A stretch of 38,013 nucleotides of DNA from Candidatus Hydrogenedentota bacterium (GTDB taxonomy: Bacteria; Hydrogenedentota; Hydrogenedentia; Hydrogenedentales; CAILVY01), in the NCBI GenBank assembly GCA_903837785.1, contig CAILVY010000127.1, positions 1-38,013 of the forward strand, written 5' to 3'. The position numbers were made by a program, and so were the translations under genes. Positions within the stretch are counted from its first letter, which is position 1; each line of letters begins with the position of its first letter. Under the pieces are notes generated by a model. That model was not told the DNA's origin, did no database searches, and saw only the letters and a list, made by a program, of their open reading frames with translations. Shown here piece by piece: positions 9,407 through 16,202 of this stretch.

Positions 9407-10318
9407 TCATTTCGCCAGATCGTCGATCCGGGTACATGCCGAGAAGTTGTACACAGCAGCCAAACCCAAGATAAAGAGCATAGTAAGCAAACCCCGAATT
9501 GAGGTCAAGTTAATGTTCAGAATGAGCAGGGCGAGTACTAGATCAGCCAGCACAAACCCCAGCAACATCAATAGGTTCCAGAGGTTAGACTCCCACCGCG
9601 TCACCCGCGAGACGGCAAAGGAGAACAGGACCGGCAGTATCAGGCACGCCAGGATGAAGAGGATGACGCGACCCAGGAGGCCCGTGTCGCGAAGTTGGGA
9701 TTCAACGTAGCCCGGAGACGCCAGATTCTTGCTCAGGCCTTCCTGTACTGTGAATTCTGCCAGTTTCTCTCCGCCGGGAACCCGTAGCATCGCCACATTC
9801 ATCAAGAGGCCGGCCTGCGCGCCGGTCTGGGCAAACTCGGGCACGGAGCCGTAGACCACGGCATCCACCCCGAGCCGCTTGCCGGCCTTGAGGGCCGCAT
9901 CAGCGCCAGTGACCTCGCGTGGATCGAAGCGGATCCGCTGCCAAAACTTGGCGAAGACGCCTTTGTCCCGGACATTGTAGCGCCCGCTTTCGGACAGTTT
10001 CCGTCGCAGGCTGTCCGTGACATACGAGGTGTAATCCCGCTCAAAGGGAAGGACTGCCACCCGGTAGATGGACTTCTCGTGGGGAAGTTTCTCGAAAGCC
10101 TGGGCCACGGCGGCGTCCGCCACCGCGCGCCGCACGGAATCCAGGCTCTTCTTCTCCGGACCCAGCACGTACCACGCATAGGAGAGGACCGAAAACGTCA
10201 GGAGAATCGTGCCGATGCGTGTCGTCGCCAGCGTGAAGGTCCCCTTGATGAGGTCGCTGAACACCTGGTACGTGAAAAACGCCCAGACGCCTCCGCCAAG
10301 GTCACTTTTCTTCTTCAT
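9407..10318 (-). CDS. Polytopic membrane protein with CsgG/LpoB-like central domain
   Basis: A 303-residue protein that I do not recognise as a named family. Membrane segments are expected at about 33-52, 216-236, 246-268 and 275-292. The soluble middle (about 80-200) begins IYRVAVLPFERDYTSYV, continues with SLRRKLSESGRYNVRDKGVF and includes GKRLGVDAVVYGSV. This pattern (a beta strand ending in LPF, a helix whose end reads 'sgrynV.d', then 'GadavvyG.v') is shared by the CsgG, LpoB and FlgT-like periplasmic or outer-membrane domains. One N-terminal helix would place this domain in the periplasm, which would fit a role linking the cytoplasmic system to the envelope (inference). The start is well supported by GGAGG eight bases upstream. 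The next gene begins 31 bases after the stop, which suggests co-transcription. Confidence 0.65.
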   Translation of the reverse strand: MKKKSDLGGGVWAFFTYQVFSDLIKGTFTLATTRIGTILLTFSVLSYAWYVLGPEKKSLDSVRRAVADAAVAQAFEKLPHEKSIYRVAVLPFERDYTSYVTDSLRRKLSESGRYNVRDKGVFAKFWQRIRFDPREVTGADAALKAGKRLGVDAVVYGSVPEFAQTGAQAGLLMNVAMLRVPGGEKLAEFTVQEGLSKNLASPGYVESQLRDTGLLGRVILFILACLILPVLFSFAVSRVTRWESNLWNLLMLLGFVLADLVLALLILNINLTSIRGLLTMLFILGLAAVYNFSACTRIDDLAK

Positions 10319-10426
10319 GTGTCATTCCTCCGGCTCCCGGCCGTGCATCGTGCATGGATGGCCATCTATTACGCAAAACCGCGTTGCGGTTGGCCTCGAT
10401 TTGGGGATAATTTAACATTGACTCGT

Positions 10427-11980
10427 TTATCGTCCGAATGGAAGACGGAACTTCTTGCCCAGTTGCCTGAGACGTTCATCCGCGTCATGCACCCCCAGTT
10501 TGGCCGCCTGACGATACCACTTCATTGCTTCTTCCCTGTCTTTGGGCACTCCATCGCCCTCCTCGAAACACACACCCAAATTGAATAGCGCCACGGCATG
10601 ACCCTGCTCTGCCGCTTTGCGATACCACATCGCGGCGCTGGCTTTGTTCTGAGGAACACCTTCTCCATTATCCAGACACATTGCGAGTGCATTTTGAGCA
10701 CCAGCCAATCCTTGGTCTGCCGCTTTGCGATACCATTTCACTGCTTCCTGCTTGTCCACCGAGACTCCTTCGCCCCGGGCATACATCGTGCCGAGCCACC
10801 ATTGACCCATCGAATCCCCCAGGTCCGCAGCCTTTCGAAGCCATCGTAACGCTTCTTCTGGGTTCTTGTCCGTGGAACCGTCGCGCAGATAATACTCGCC
10901 CACTTCACACAGAGCCTTCGGTTCATCCTGTTCTGCCGCCTTGCGATACCACTGGATGGCCTCTTCCTTGTCTTCGGCTACCCCCCAGCCCCTGTCATAA
11001 CATCTGCCAAGTTCCACCTGTGCCAAGGCATCTCCCTGCTCAGCAGCTTTCCTGTACCACATTGCCGCGCTTGACTTGTCTTGTTGCAGCCCGATTCCGA
11101 CGAAATAAAGGGTACCCAGCGCACGCTGTGCCATTGCGAATCCCTGCTCCGCGGCTACCAGCCAATGAGAGATAGCTTTCCCATAGTCCTGAGTTACCCC
11201 CACACCCTCCAGGTAGCAGTCACCCACGAGATACTGCCCTTCAGGCCATCCGCGCATGGCCGCCCAACTCCACTGCGGGAGACGTGTCTCCTGAACCTTT
11301 TCTAGATACTCGCGCGTATTATTGCCAAAACGAAGACAACGGCGGCATTCCTCAATATCGAATAAGACAAGCCGCCGAACTTCATCTTCGTTATCTTCAG
11401 GATCATCTTCTGTGCCCTTGTCTGCCTGAGCGCGGTCACGAGGATCCCACACATTCTGTTGAGACTCTCTTGTCAAGCTTGAGACCTCGGAGTCCTCCTC
11501 TGCTTGTTTGGATGTCTTCCTTGCCACGCATTGCTTGCACAAATACGATCCTTCATCCTGGTGTTCAACATGAATGTAACTGCGGCCACATTCGCGACAC
11601 ATGAACCAGTCCGCGCCCTGAACGACCTTGCTGCAAATTGGGCACAACTCGCCGTGGACTGTCACGGAAGAAACGGTCGGGGGGGCAACATTGACATAAA
11701 TGCTTCCCCCCACGGTTGCTCCCTCCGCGTGTTGATGATGAGTCTCAATCCTGTTGCCGCCAATAATGTCGCCTCCTGCACGCATCAGACCGTCTTGATT
11801 GAGCAAGCCTTTAGGCGCTGTGGCACCAGCGCCGCAAGCAGGACACAGCTTCCAATGCGCCTGCAGTTCGCATCCGCACGAATCGCACGACTTTCTCTCA
11901 AGCACCGGGGTGCCGCACTCAGGACAAGACTTCCATTCCGCCAGGATCTCCGCATGGCATGCAGGATTCATGCACTTCAT
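10427..11980 (-). CDS. Zinc-ribbon and Sel1-repeat protein
   Basis: A 517-residue, probably cytoplasmic protein. The N-terminus has consecutive zinc ribbons: CMNPAC with WKSCPECG, then CDSCG with WKLCPACG. A Gly/His-containing linker and a further ribbon (CPICS, CRECG, CKQC) follow. Residues from about 247 to 500 form seven Sel1-like helical repeats of 36 residues, recognisable by AEQG..AQ..LG..Y..G.GV..D...A..WYRKA. Sel1 repeats form a superhelical scaffold for protein-protein contacts, and in bacteria they often occur in signalling or adaptor proteins. The first ribbon pair shares the WK.CP.CG pattern with the end of the upstream SPFH protein, so they may bind the same partner or each other. 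The start has GGAG about 11 bases upstream. The gene is 140 bases after the SPFH gene and 108 bases before the next one. Confidence 0.85.
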   Translation of the reverse strand: MKCMNPACHAEILAEWKSCPECGTPVLERKSCDSCGCELQAHWKLCPACGAGATAPKGLLNQDGLMRAGGDIIGGNRIETHHQHAEGATVGGSIYVNVAPPTVSSVTVHGELCPICSKVVQGADWFMCRECGRSYIHVEHQDEGSYLCKQCVARKTSKQAEEDSEVSSLTRESQQNVWDPRDRAQADKGTEDDPEDNEDEVRRLVLFDIEECRRCLRFGNNTREYLEKVQETRLPQWSWAAMRGWPEGQYLVGDCYLEGVGVTQDYGKAISHWLVAAEQGFAMAQRALGTLYFVGIGLQQDKSSAAMWYRKAAEQGDALAQVELGRCYDRGWGVAEDKEEAIQWYRKAAEQDEPKALCEVGEYYLRDGSTDKNPEEALRWLRKAADLGDSMGQWWLGTMYARGEGVSVDKQEAVKWYRKAADQGLAGAQNALAMCLDNGEGVPQNKASAAMWYRKAAEQGHAVALFNLGVCFEEGDGVPKDREEAMKWYRQAAKLGVHDADERLRQLGKKFRLPFGR

Positions 11981-12097
11981 TGGGCCGTCCGCTCCATCGT
12001 TTCCTTTACTTCCCCAAGTTTCGTCATCGATCTTGACTCAGCTGGTCTGATACAGAACGGGGAACAACTCGTCTTTCTAGATTGTGCAACGCGTCTT

Positions 12098-12122
12098 GAA
12101 GTCCTGCCGCGGCAGGGACTTC
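12098..12122 (-). repeat. Near-perfect palindrome at the 3' end of the SPFH gene
   Basis: The 25-base element (GAAGTC, then CTGCC paired with GGCAG, then GACTTC, with one unpaired base) overlaps the SPFH stop codon. It would form a strong hairpin in the minus-strand transcript. No T-tract follows, so it is not a classical terminator. It may protect the upstream message end or attenuate readthrough into the Sel1 gene. Confidence 0.45.
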
Positions 12123-13710
12123 ACTTGGGCGCACTGTCCAGGGCCTTGCCGCAGAAGGGACAGGCTTTCCAGGTCTTCTGGACCCCTTTTCCACAACCCG
12201 GGCACACTGCATCGCACTCGGCAGCCGGGCCGGAAGCGGGCGGTACGTTGACGATGTGGACGCTGGGCTGAACGGGCGAGCCCGATGCCGGGGAAGCGCC
12301 GCTGAGGGGTACCTGCTGTTTTGACGCCTGCATCATCTCGCCGGACAGGCGCGTCATCTGCTGTTGATGCAGCCGCTCGCGGTCTTCGGCCTGCTTCATG
12401 GCGTCCATGGAATGCTTGGCGGCTTCGGCCGTGAAGACCGACCCCGCGACGGCATCGCCGCGATCCAGGGCGCGCATCTTGGTTTGTTCTTCGAGCATCT
12501 TCTGAAGGGTGGCCGCGTCGACCGCCCCGGCCGCGAGCCCCTGGCCGATGATCCGTTCGATCATGCCGAGCTGCACGGCCATCTGCTGCATCTGCATGTC
12601 CATCTGGAGGCGGTTGCTCTCCTGCTGGTTTCGAAGCAGGGTGAGCTGGTGTTCCTGCTCTTCGCGCATCCGCTCGCGCTTGTTCTGCTGAATCATTTCG
12701 AAATCGAGCCGGTCCTGCTCGCGATCAAAGAGCTCCTTGTCCTTGATCAGCGCCAGTTCGTCGCGCTTGCGATCCATCGCAATGCGGTCCTGTTCGCGGT
12801 CCACGGCCAGCTGCGCCAGTTTCAGGTCGGTGTCAAGCTGTGCGATCTCGGCATTCACCTCGGCCAGGCGCAGGCGCATCGCCGCCTGCTTCTCCTCGGC
12901 GGAGTGTTTCGCATCCAGCCGGATGCCTTGAATCTCGAGTTCACCCGCCTCAACCCGCTTGCGCTGCTCCAGGGCCAACTGCTGCGCGGTGCGCACCGCC
13001 TCGGCCTTGCGCTCGAGTTCGCGGAGCATACGGGCCTGGGTGAAGTCCTTCTCCTCCTCCTCGAGCTGCTTGGCTCGCCGCGCAATCTCGAGTTTCTCCT
13101 GCTCGGTCAGGCCCCAGACCACGGTGATGTTGTCGACGCGGATGCTCCAGGCGCCGAGGGTCTGGCGAAGCTCCTCGCGCGCGCGGTCCTCGAGTTCGCG
13201 GAGAAACGCCACGTTGCCGCGAATCTCGTCGTGCAGTTTTCCGGCCACGGCGGGCTGGAAGATCCGGGACGCGAGTTCCGGCTTGATTCGGTTCAGGAGG
13301 TCGAAGGTGGCGATGGAGTTGTCGCGTCCCAGCATGGCGGTGAGCCGCGCGGCGTCATCCGTGAGGACGGAGCATCGCACGGTGGTCTGGCCGCTGATCA
13401 TCTGCTGGTCCATGGTCCACATGTTCACGTTGAACATGAGGTCGAACGGGAGCGTGGAAACCACGAAGGCGCGGTAGTCCGTCCCGGTGGAAAACAGCCG
13501 CTTGAAGGTCGGCAGGTTGCGGTCGGCCCAGTTGCCCAGCGCGCGCCGCTCCTCGGTAATGACTTCTTCCGCCTTGCCGTCCTTGATGAGCACCGCGGCC
13601 TCGGACGGCCCGACAACCAGGTCGTTTCTCAGCCAGGTCCGGATCTCCTGCGGTGTCAGCATGCGCGCAATCGTGCGTTCCCCGTCTGTCATCCAAGCGC
13701 CGCTCGTCAT
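12121..13710 (-). CDS. SPFH-domain protein with long coiled coil and C-terminal zinc ribbon
   Basis: The ATG at 13710 gives 529 residues. It is preferred over the ATG at 13725 because GGAGG lies eight bases before it. Residues about 15-215 read as an SPFH (band-7/stomatin-like) domain, with strand-rich segments such as FVVSTLPFDLMFNVNMW and a helix-strand ending WSIRVDNITVVW. A highly charged coiled coil spans about 215-400 (EQEKLEIARRAKQLEEEEK and many DREQDR-type heptads). A Met/Gln-rich region and a Pro/Ser linker follow. The C-terminus is a zinc ribbon, CPGCG...WKACPFCG. The layout resembles the Bacillus YdjI type, which works with PspA at membranes. SPFH proteins form large membrane-bound rings or platforms. 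No hydrophobic anchor is seen, so membrane binding would need the SPFH edge or partners. Immediately upstream is the ESCRT-III-like gene (82 bases). Confidence 0.8.
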   Translation of the reverse strand: MTSGAWMTDGERTIARMLTPQEIRTWLRNDLVVGPSEAAVLIKDGKAEEVITEERRALGNWADRNLPTFKRLFSTGTDYRAFVVSTLPFDLMFNVNMWTMDQQMISGQTTVRCSVLTDDAARLTAMLGRDNSIATFDLLNRIKPELASRIFQPAVAGKLHDEIRGNVAFLRELEDRAREELRQTLGAWSIRVDNITVVWGLTEQEKLEIARRAKQLEEEEKDFTQARMLRELERKAEAVRTAQQLALEQRKRVEAGELEIQGIRLDAKHSAEEKQAAMRLRLAEVNAEIAQLDTDLKLAQLAVDREQDRIAMDRKRDELALIKDKELFDREQDRLDFEMIQQNKRERMREEQEHQLTLLRNQQESNRLQMDMQMQQMAVQLGMIERIIGQGLAAGAVDAATLQKMLEEQTKMRALDRGDAVAGSVFTAEAAKHSMDAMKQAEDRERLHQQQMTRLSGEMMQASKQQVPLSGASPASGSPVQPSVHIVNVPPASGPAAECDAVCPGCGKGVQKTWKACPFCGKALDSAPK

Positions 13711-13792
13711 ACCTGCATCCTCCATTCTTTGTCGCTGTTCTCGACGTGAGTCCTCTTGATGTGAATTGAATTAGTCCGCGCCGGGAACGCGC

Positions 13793-14371
13793 CTACCGGC
13801 CGTCCCCCAGTTCCCGTTCGATCTGCTTCAGCCCTGCGGCAACTTCCTTGTCGAGCACGCGTTCGCCCGCAATCAGGCGATCCAATTCAGCGTCGCTCAT
13901 GAGGTCATCCCCCGCCACGTCCATCGAGCCGAGGGTTTCTGTGGTCATGTCCAGGAAGACGGCCATGCGCTGTTCCATCGTCTGCGCCTGCACCATCGCC
14001 CGCTCGAACTCCTGTTGGGTCTTGGTCAGGTCGGTGGCCCCAAACACCTCCGCTATCGACTGCGACACGGCGGTCATGGACTTGGCAAAGGCGGCGTAGG
14101 ATTCCGCCTGGTTCTTCATCTGTGACGCGGTCTCGATGGAGAGCAGCTGCCGCTCCATCTGGCGGCGGCTGGCGATGCACCGCTTAAGGGTCTGCCGGAG
14201 AAAGGCCTCCTGGTCCGCCGCGCCCAACTGCCGGGCCTTCTTCGCCTTCTCCAGATAGCCTTGTTCGTTCTTGGCCAGGGCCTTGATCTGCCGTTGAATC
14301 TGCGCGATCCCCTGGCGCACCTGCACGTCTCGCTCGATCCGCCGCTGTTCCTTGCTCTTGAAGAGTGGCAT
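13793..14371 (-). CDS. ESCRT-III (Snf7/CHMP)-like protein
   Basis: A 192-residue, almost wholly helical protein. It starts MPLFKSKEQRRIERDVQ, a short hydrophobic-basic N-terminus like the MGLFGK start of eukaryotic CHMP proteins. A long helix (10-48) with IQRQIKALAKNE leads into KKARQLG, followed by a second long helix with LRQTLKRCIASRRQMERQL. This matches the CHMP helical-hairpin pattern (.RQI..L...E...., K.A...G, L....+.R..). Later helices include TKTQQEFERAMVQAQTME. The C-terminus is acidic, with DDLMSDAELDRLI, then a final helix (KQIERELGD) that could act as an MIT-interacting motif. ESCRT-III proteins polymerise on membranes and are recycled by Vps4. Length and order agree with that family. 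PspA/Vipp1 is the alternative, but the next upstream gene is a Vps4-like ATPase. The ATG at 14371 is chosen because the frame further upstream is antisense-like shadow inside the ATPase gene. Confidence 0.72.
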   Translation of the reverse strand: MPLFKSKEQRRIERDVQVRQGIAQIQRQIKALAKNEQGYLEKAKKARQLGAADQEAFLRQTLKRCIASRRQMERQLLSIETASQMKNQAESYAAFAKSMTAVSQSIAEVFGATDLTKTQQEFERAMVQAQTMEQRMAVFLDMTTETLGSMDVAGDDLMSDAELDRLIAGERVLDKEVAAGLKQIERELGDGR

Positions 14372-14396
14372 GATGTGCTGTTCTCCCTGTCCCGGT

Positions 14397-15605
14397 TCAA
14401 ATCCGGGGGTCTGTGGCCCATTGCGCATATCTGAAGGCCGATTCGGGATTGGTCTTGGGCCGAATCCGCTGCAATGCTTCCTCAAATTCCTTCTGTTCAA
14501 TGGGGCGTATCCGCAACTCGCCGCCGCTCCGGTTCGCGTCCGCGCTTGCATTGAGCAGGTGCGGATTGGCGTTGAGCGCCATGATCTGCGTCGCCTCGGC
14601 GCAGAGGCGCTCCAGGTCGCGCCCGCTGTACCCGTCGGTCTTCCGGACGAGTTCCTCCCGCGGCACGCAGCAGGAAAACCCGTTGCGCTCCATGTGAATG
14701 CCCAGGATGTCCGCGCGCGCGGCGGCATCCGGCAGGGGCACCAGCACGAGTTTGCCAAAGCGCGAGAGTATGGCCGGATCCAGGTCCCACGGGGCATTCG
14801 TGGCGCCCATGACATAGAGGAATCCGCTCTTGTTCTTGCTTTCCAGGCCGTCCATCTCGGACAACAGCGTGGACAGGACCCGTTTCTCCGCGCCGTCGAT
14901 ATTCCCCGAGCGCGCGGGGGCCAGGGCATCCACCTCGTCAAAGAAGAGCAGCGCCGGGGCATGCTTGCGCGCCTCGGCGAAGAGGGCCGACATCAGCTTG
15001 GAGGATTCCCCGAAGTACTTGGACAGGAGGCCGCTCGTCTTCACGTTGAAGAACGTGGCGGACAGTTCGTTGGAGGCCGCGGCGGCCAGCAAGGTCTTGC
15101 CCGTGCCCGGCGGGCCGTAGAGCAGGATGTTCTGCGACGTCTTGAGCCGGACGCCCCGCGGCAGCCGGGCGGTGGACAACGCGTAGGCCGCGCGGATATC
15201 GCGCTTCGTGCCGTCGAGTCCGCCGATCTGTTCCCACGTGACGGTCGTCCGCTGAACGAGGTCCAGCACGGCCGAGGAGAATTCCTCCTTCTGTTCCTGC
15301 TCGGCGTTCGAACCGCGGGCCGTTTCGCGCGGGCGGCCCCGGAATTCCGCGCGTTCCTGCGCCGTGATGGCGACCGCTTCGCCGGCGCGCAGGCGCTTCG
15401 AGAGCTCCAGGTACTGCCGGGCCTTCTCCAGGCGCTGCCGTTGCACCGACGGGCTCACCGCGTCGGGCACCAGTTCCTTCATGATGCGCGCACACCGCTC
15501 GTATTCCTGGGCGGCCGCCTCGCGCTGCCCTTCCTGATACAAGGATTGGGCGCGCGTGAGCGCGGTTTCCAGCTGCGCATGCAGACCCGCCGAAATGTCC
15601 ACCAT
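14397..15605 (-). CDS. Vps4-like AAA ATPase with MIT-like N-terminal domain
   Basis: A 402-residue protein. Residues about 5-76 form a predicted three-helix bundle (LETALTRAQSLYQEGQ, AAAQEYERCARIMKELV, QRLEKARQYLELSKRL) that reads like an MIT domain, the ESCRT-III-binding module of Vps4. The AAA domain has Walker A GPPGTGKT (164-171), pore loop SKYFGES, Walker B LLFFDEVDAL with Asp223 and Glu224, sensor-1 Asn270 in MGATNAPWDLD, Arg282 in AILSRFGK (position of an arginine finger) and GYSGRDLERLC (sensor 2). The end, EFEEALQRIRPK followed by AFRYAQWA, resembles the C-terminal helix of Vps4 and other meiotic-clade AAA proteins. It is expected to be a hexameric unfoldase acting on the ESCRT-III-like products encoded on either side. 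It starts three bases after the preceding stop and ends 25 bases before the next start. Other meiotic-clade AAA types (katanin-, spastin-like) are the main alternative. Confidence 0.82.
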   Translation of the reverse strand: MVDISAGLHAQLETALTRAQSLYQEGQREAAAQEYERCARIMKELVPDAVSPSVQRQRLEKARQYLELSKRLRAGEAVAITAQERAEFRGRPRETARGSNAEQEQKEEFSSAVLDLVQRTTVTWEQIGGLDGTKRDIRAAYALSTARLPRGVRLKTSQNILLYGPPGTGKTLLAAAASNELSATFFNVKTSGLLSKYFGESSKLMSALFAEARKHAPALLFFDEVDALAPARSGNIDGAEKRVLSTLLSEMDGLESKNKSGFLYVMGATNAPWDLDPAILSRFGKLVLVPLPDAAARADILGIHMERNGFSCCVPREELVRKTDGYSGRDLERLCAEATQIMALNANPHLLNASADANRSGGELRIRPIEQKEFEEALQRIRPKTNPESAFRYAQWATDPRI

Positions 15606-15608
15606 GGA

Positions 15609-16202
15609 TTACTCCGCGTCCCGATCTTTGCGATCCAGCATTTCGGACACTTCGGAAAACTTTTCTTCAATGGCCCCGGATTCCGAGGCCTGCTCCATCT
15701 TCTCCACAAGGGCCAGCACATCTTCGTCTTCATCGAGGGTCCGCGTGGCGCGCGGGTCCGCTTCGATGACGTCGATCAGCGCCTGGATCTTGTCCCGGGT
15801 AACCGTTTCGTCCACCACGGCGCCGGTCAGCAGGCCGTCCAGTTCTTCCGCGCTCAAGCGGGAGATGACGCTCCAGACGCCGCTCTCCTGAAGCTTCTTC
15901 TTGTTGCGCTGCACCGACGAGAGCCGGTTCACCACGCGCAGTTGCTTCGAGATGATGTTGGCGCGTCCGTCCAGTTCCTTCCCCTGTTCGTCTATCTCCT
16001 TGATCTTCCTCGCCACGACAATCCGCTGGCGCTGCGACTTCTCCGTGGCACCCTGTTGGAAGAGGCGCTTCTTCTCGTCTTCCGTCTTTTGAAGACGGGC
16101 CAGCACCCGGCGCTCCTCCTCCTCGAGACGTATGCGTTCCGCATCGAGCTCCGCCGAGGTCAAGTCGGTAACCGTCCGCTTTCTGGTGAATGGCCACTTC
16201 AT
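15609..16202 (-). CDS. Coiled-coil protein, possible second ESCRT-III-like subunit
   Basis: A 197-residue, highly charged helical protein with a start like the other subunit (MKWPFTRKRT, basic with aromatic residues). A long helix (17-48) ends at LFQQGA. A second long helix (54-104) follows, containing IVVARKIKEIDEQGKELD, then RANIISKQLRVVNRL. From memory, CHMP2 proteins have a similar RANI segment after the helical hairpin. Residues 110-150 are shorter helices, and the C-terminus is acidic with EDEDVLALVEKMEQ, which could serve as an MIT-interacting motif. The similarity is of pattern and helix order only, so a generic coiled-coil adaptor remains possible. Its ATG overlaps the TGA of the subtilase gene by four bases, and the ATPase gene starts three bases after its stop. 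The three are therefore probably translated together. Confidence 0.55.
   Translation of the reverse strand: MKWPFTRKRTVTDLTSAELDAERIRLEEEERRVLARLQKTEDEKKRLFQQGATEKSQRQRIVVARKIKEIDEQGKELDGRANIISKQLRVVNRLSSVQRNKKKLQESGVWSVISRLSAEELDGLLTGAVVDETVTRDKIQALIDVIEADPRATRTLDEDEDVLALVEKMEQASESGAIEEKFSEVSEMLDRKDRDAE

Noticed and set aside
14372..14962. N-terminal extension of the ESCRT-III-like gene
   Set aside because: The added 197 codons lie inside the ATPase gene in another frame and are not protein-like; the ATG at 14371 has a ribosome site.
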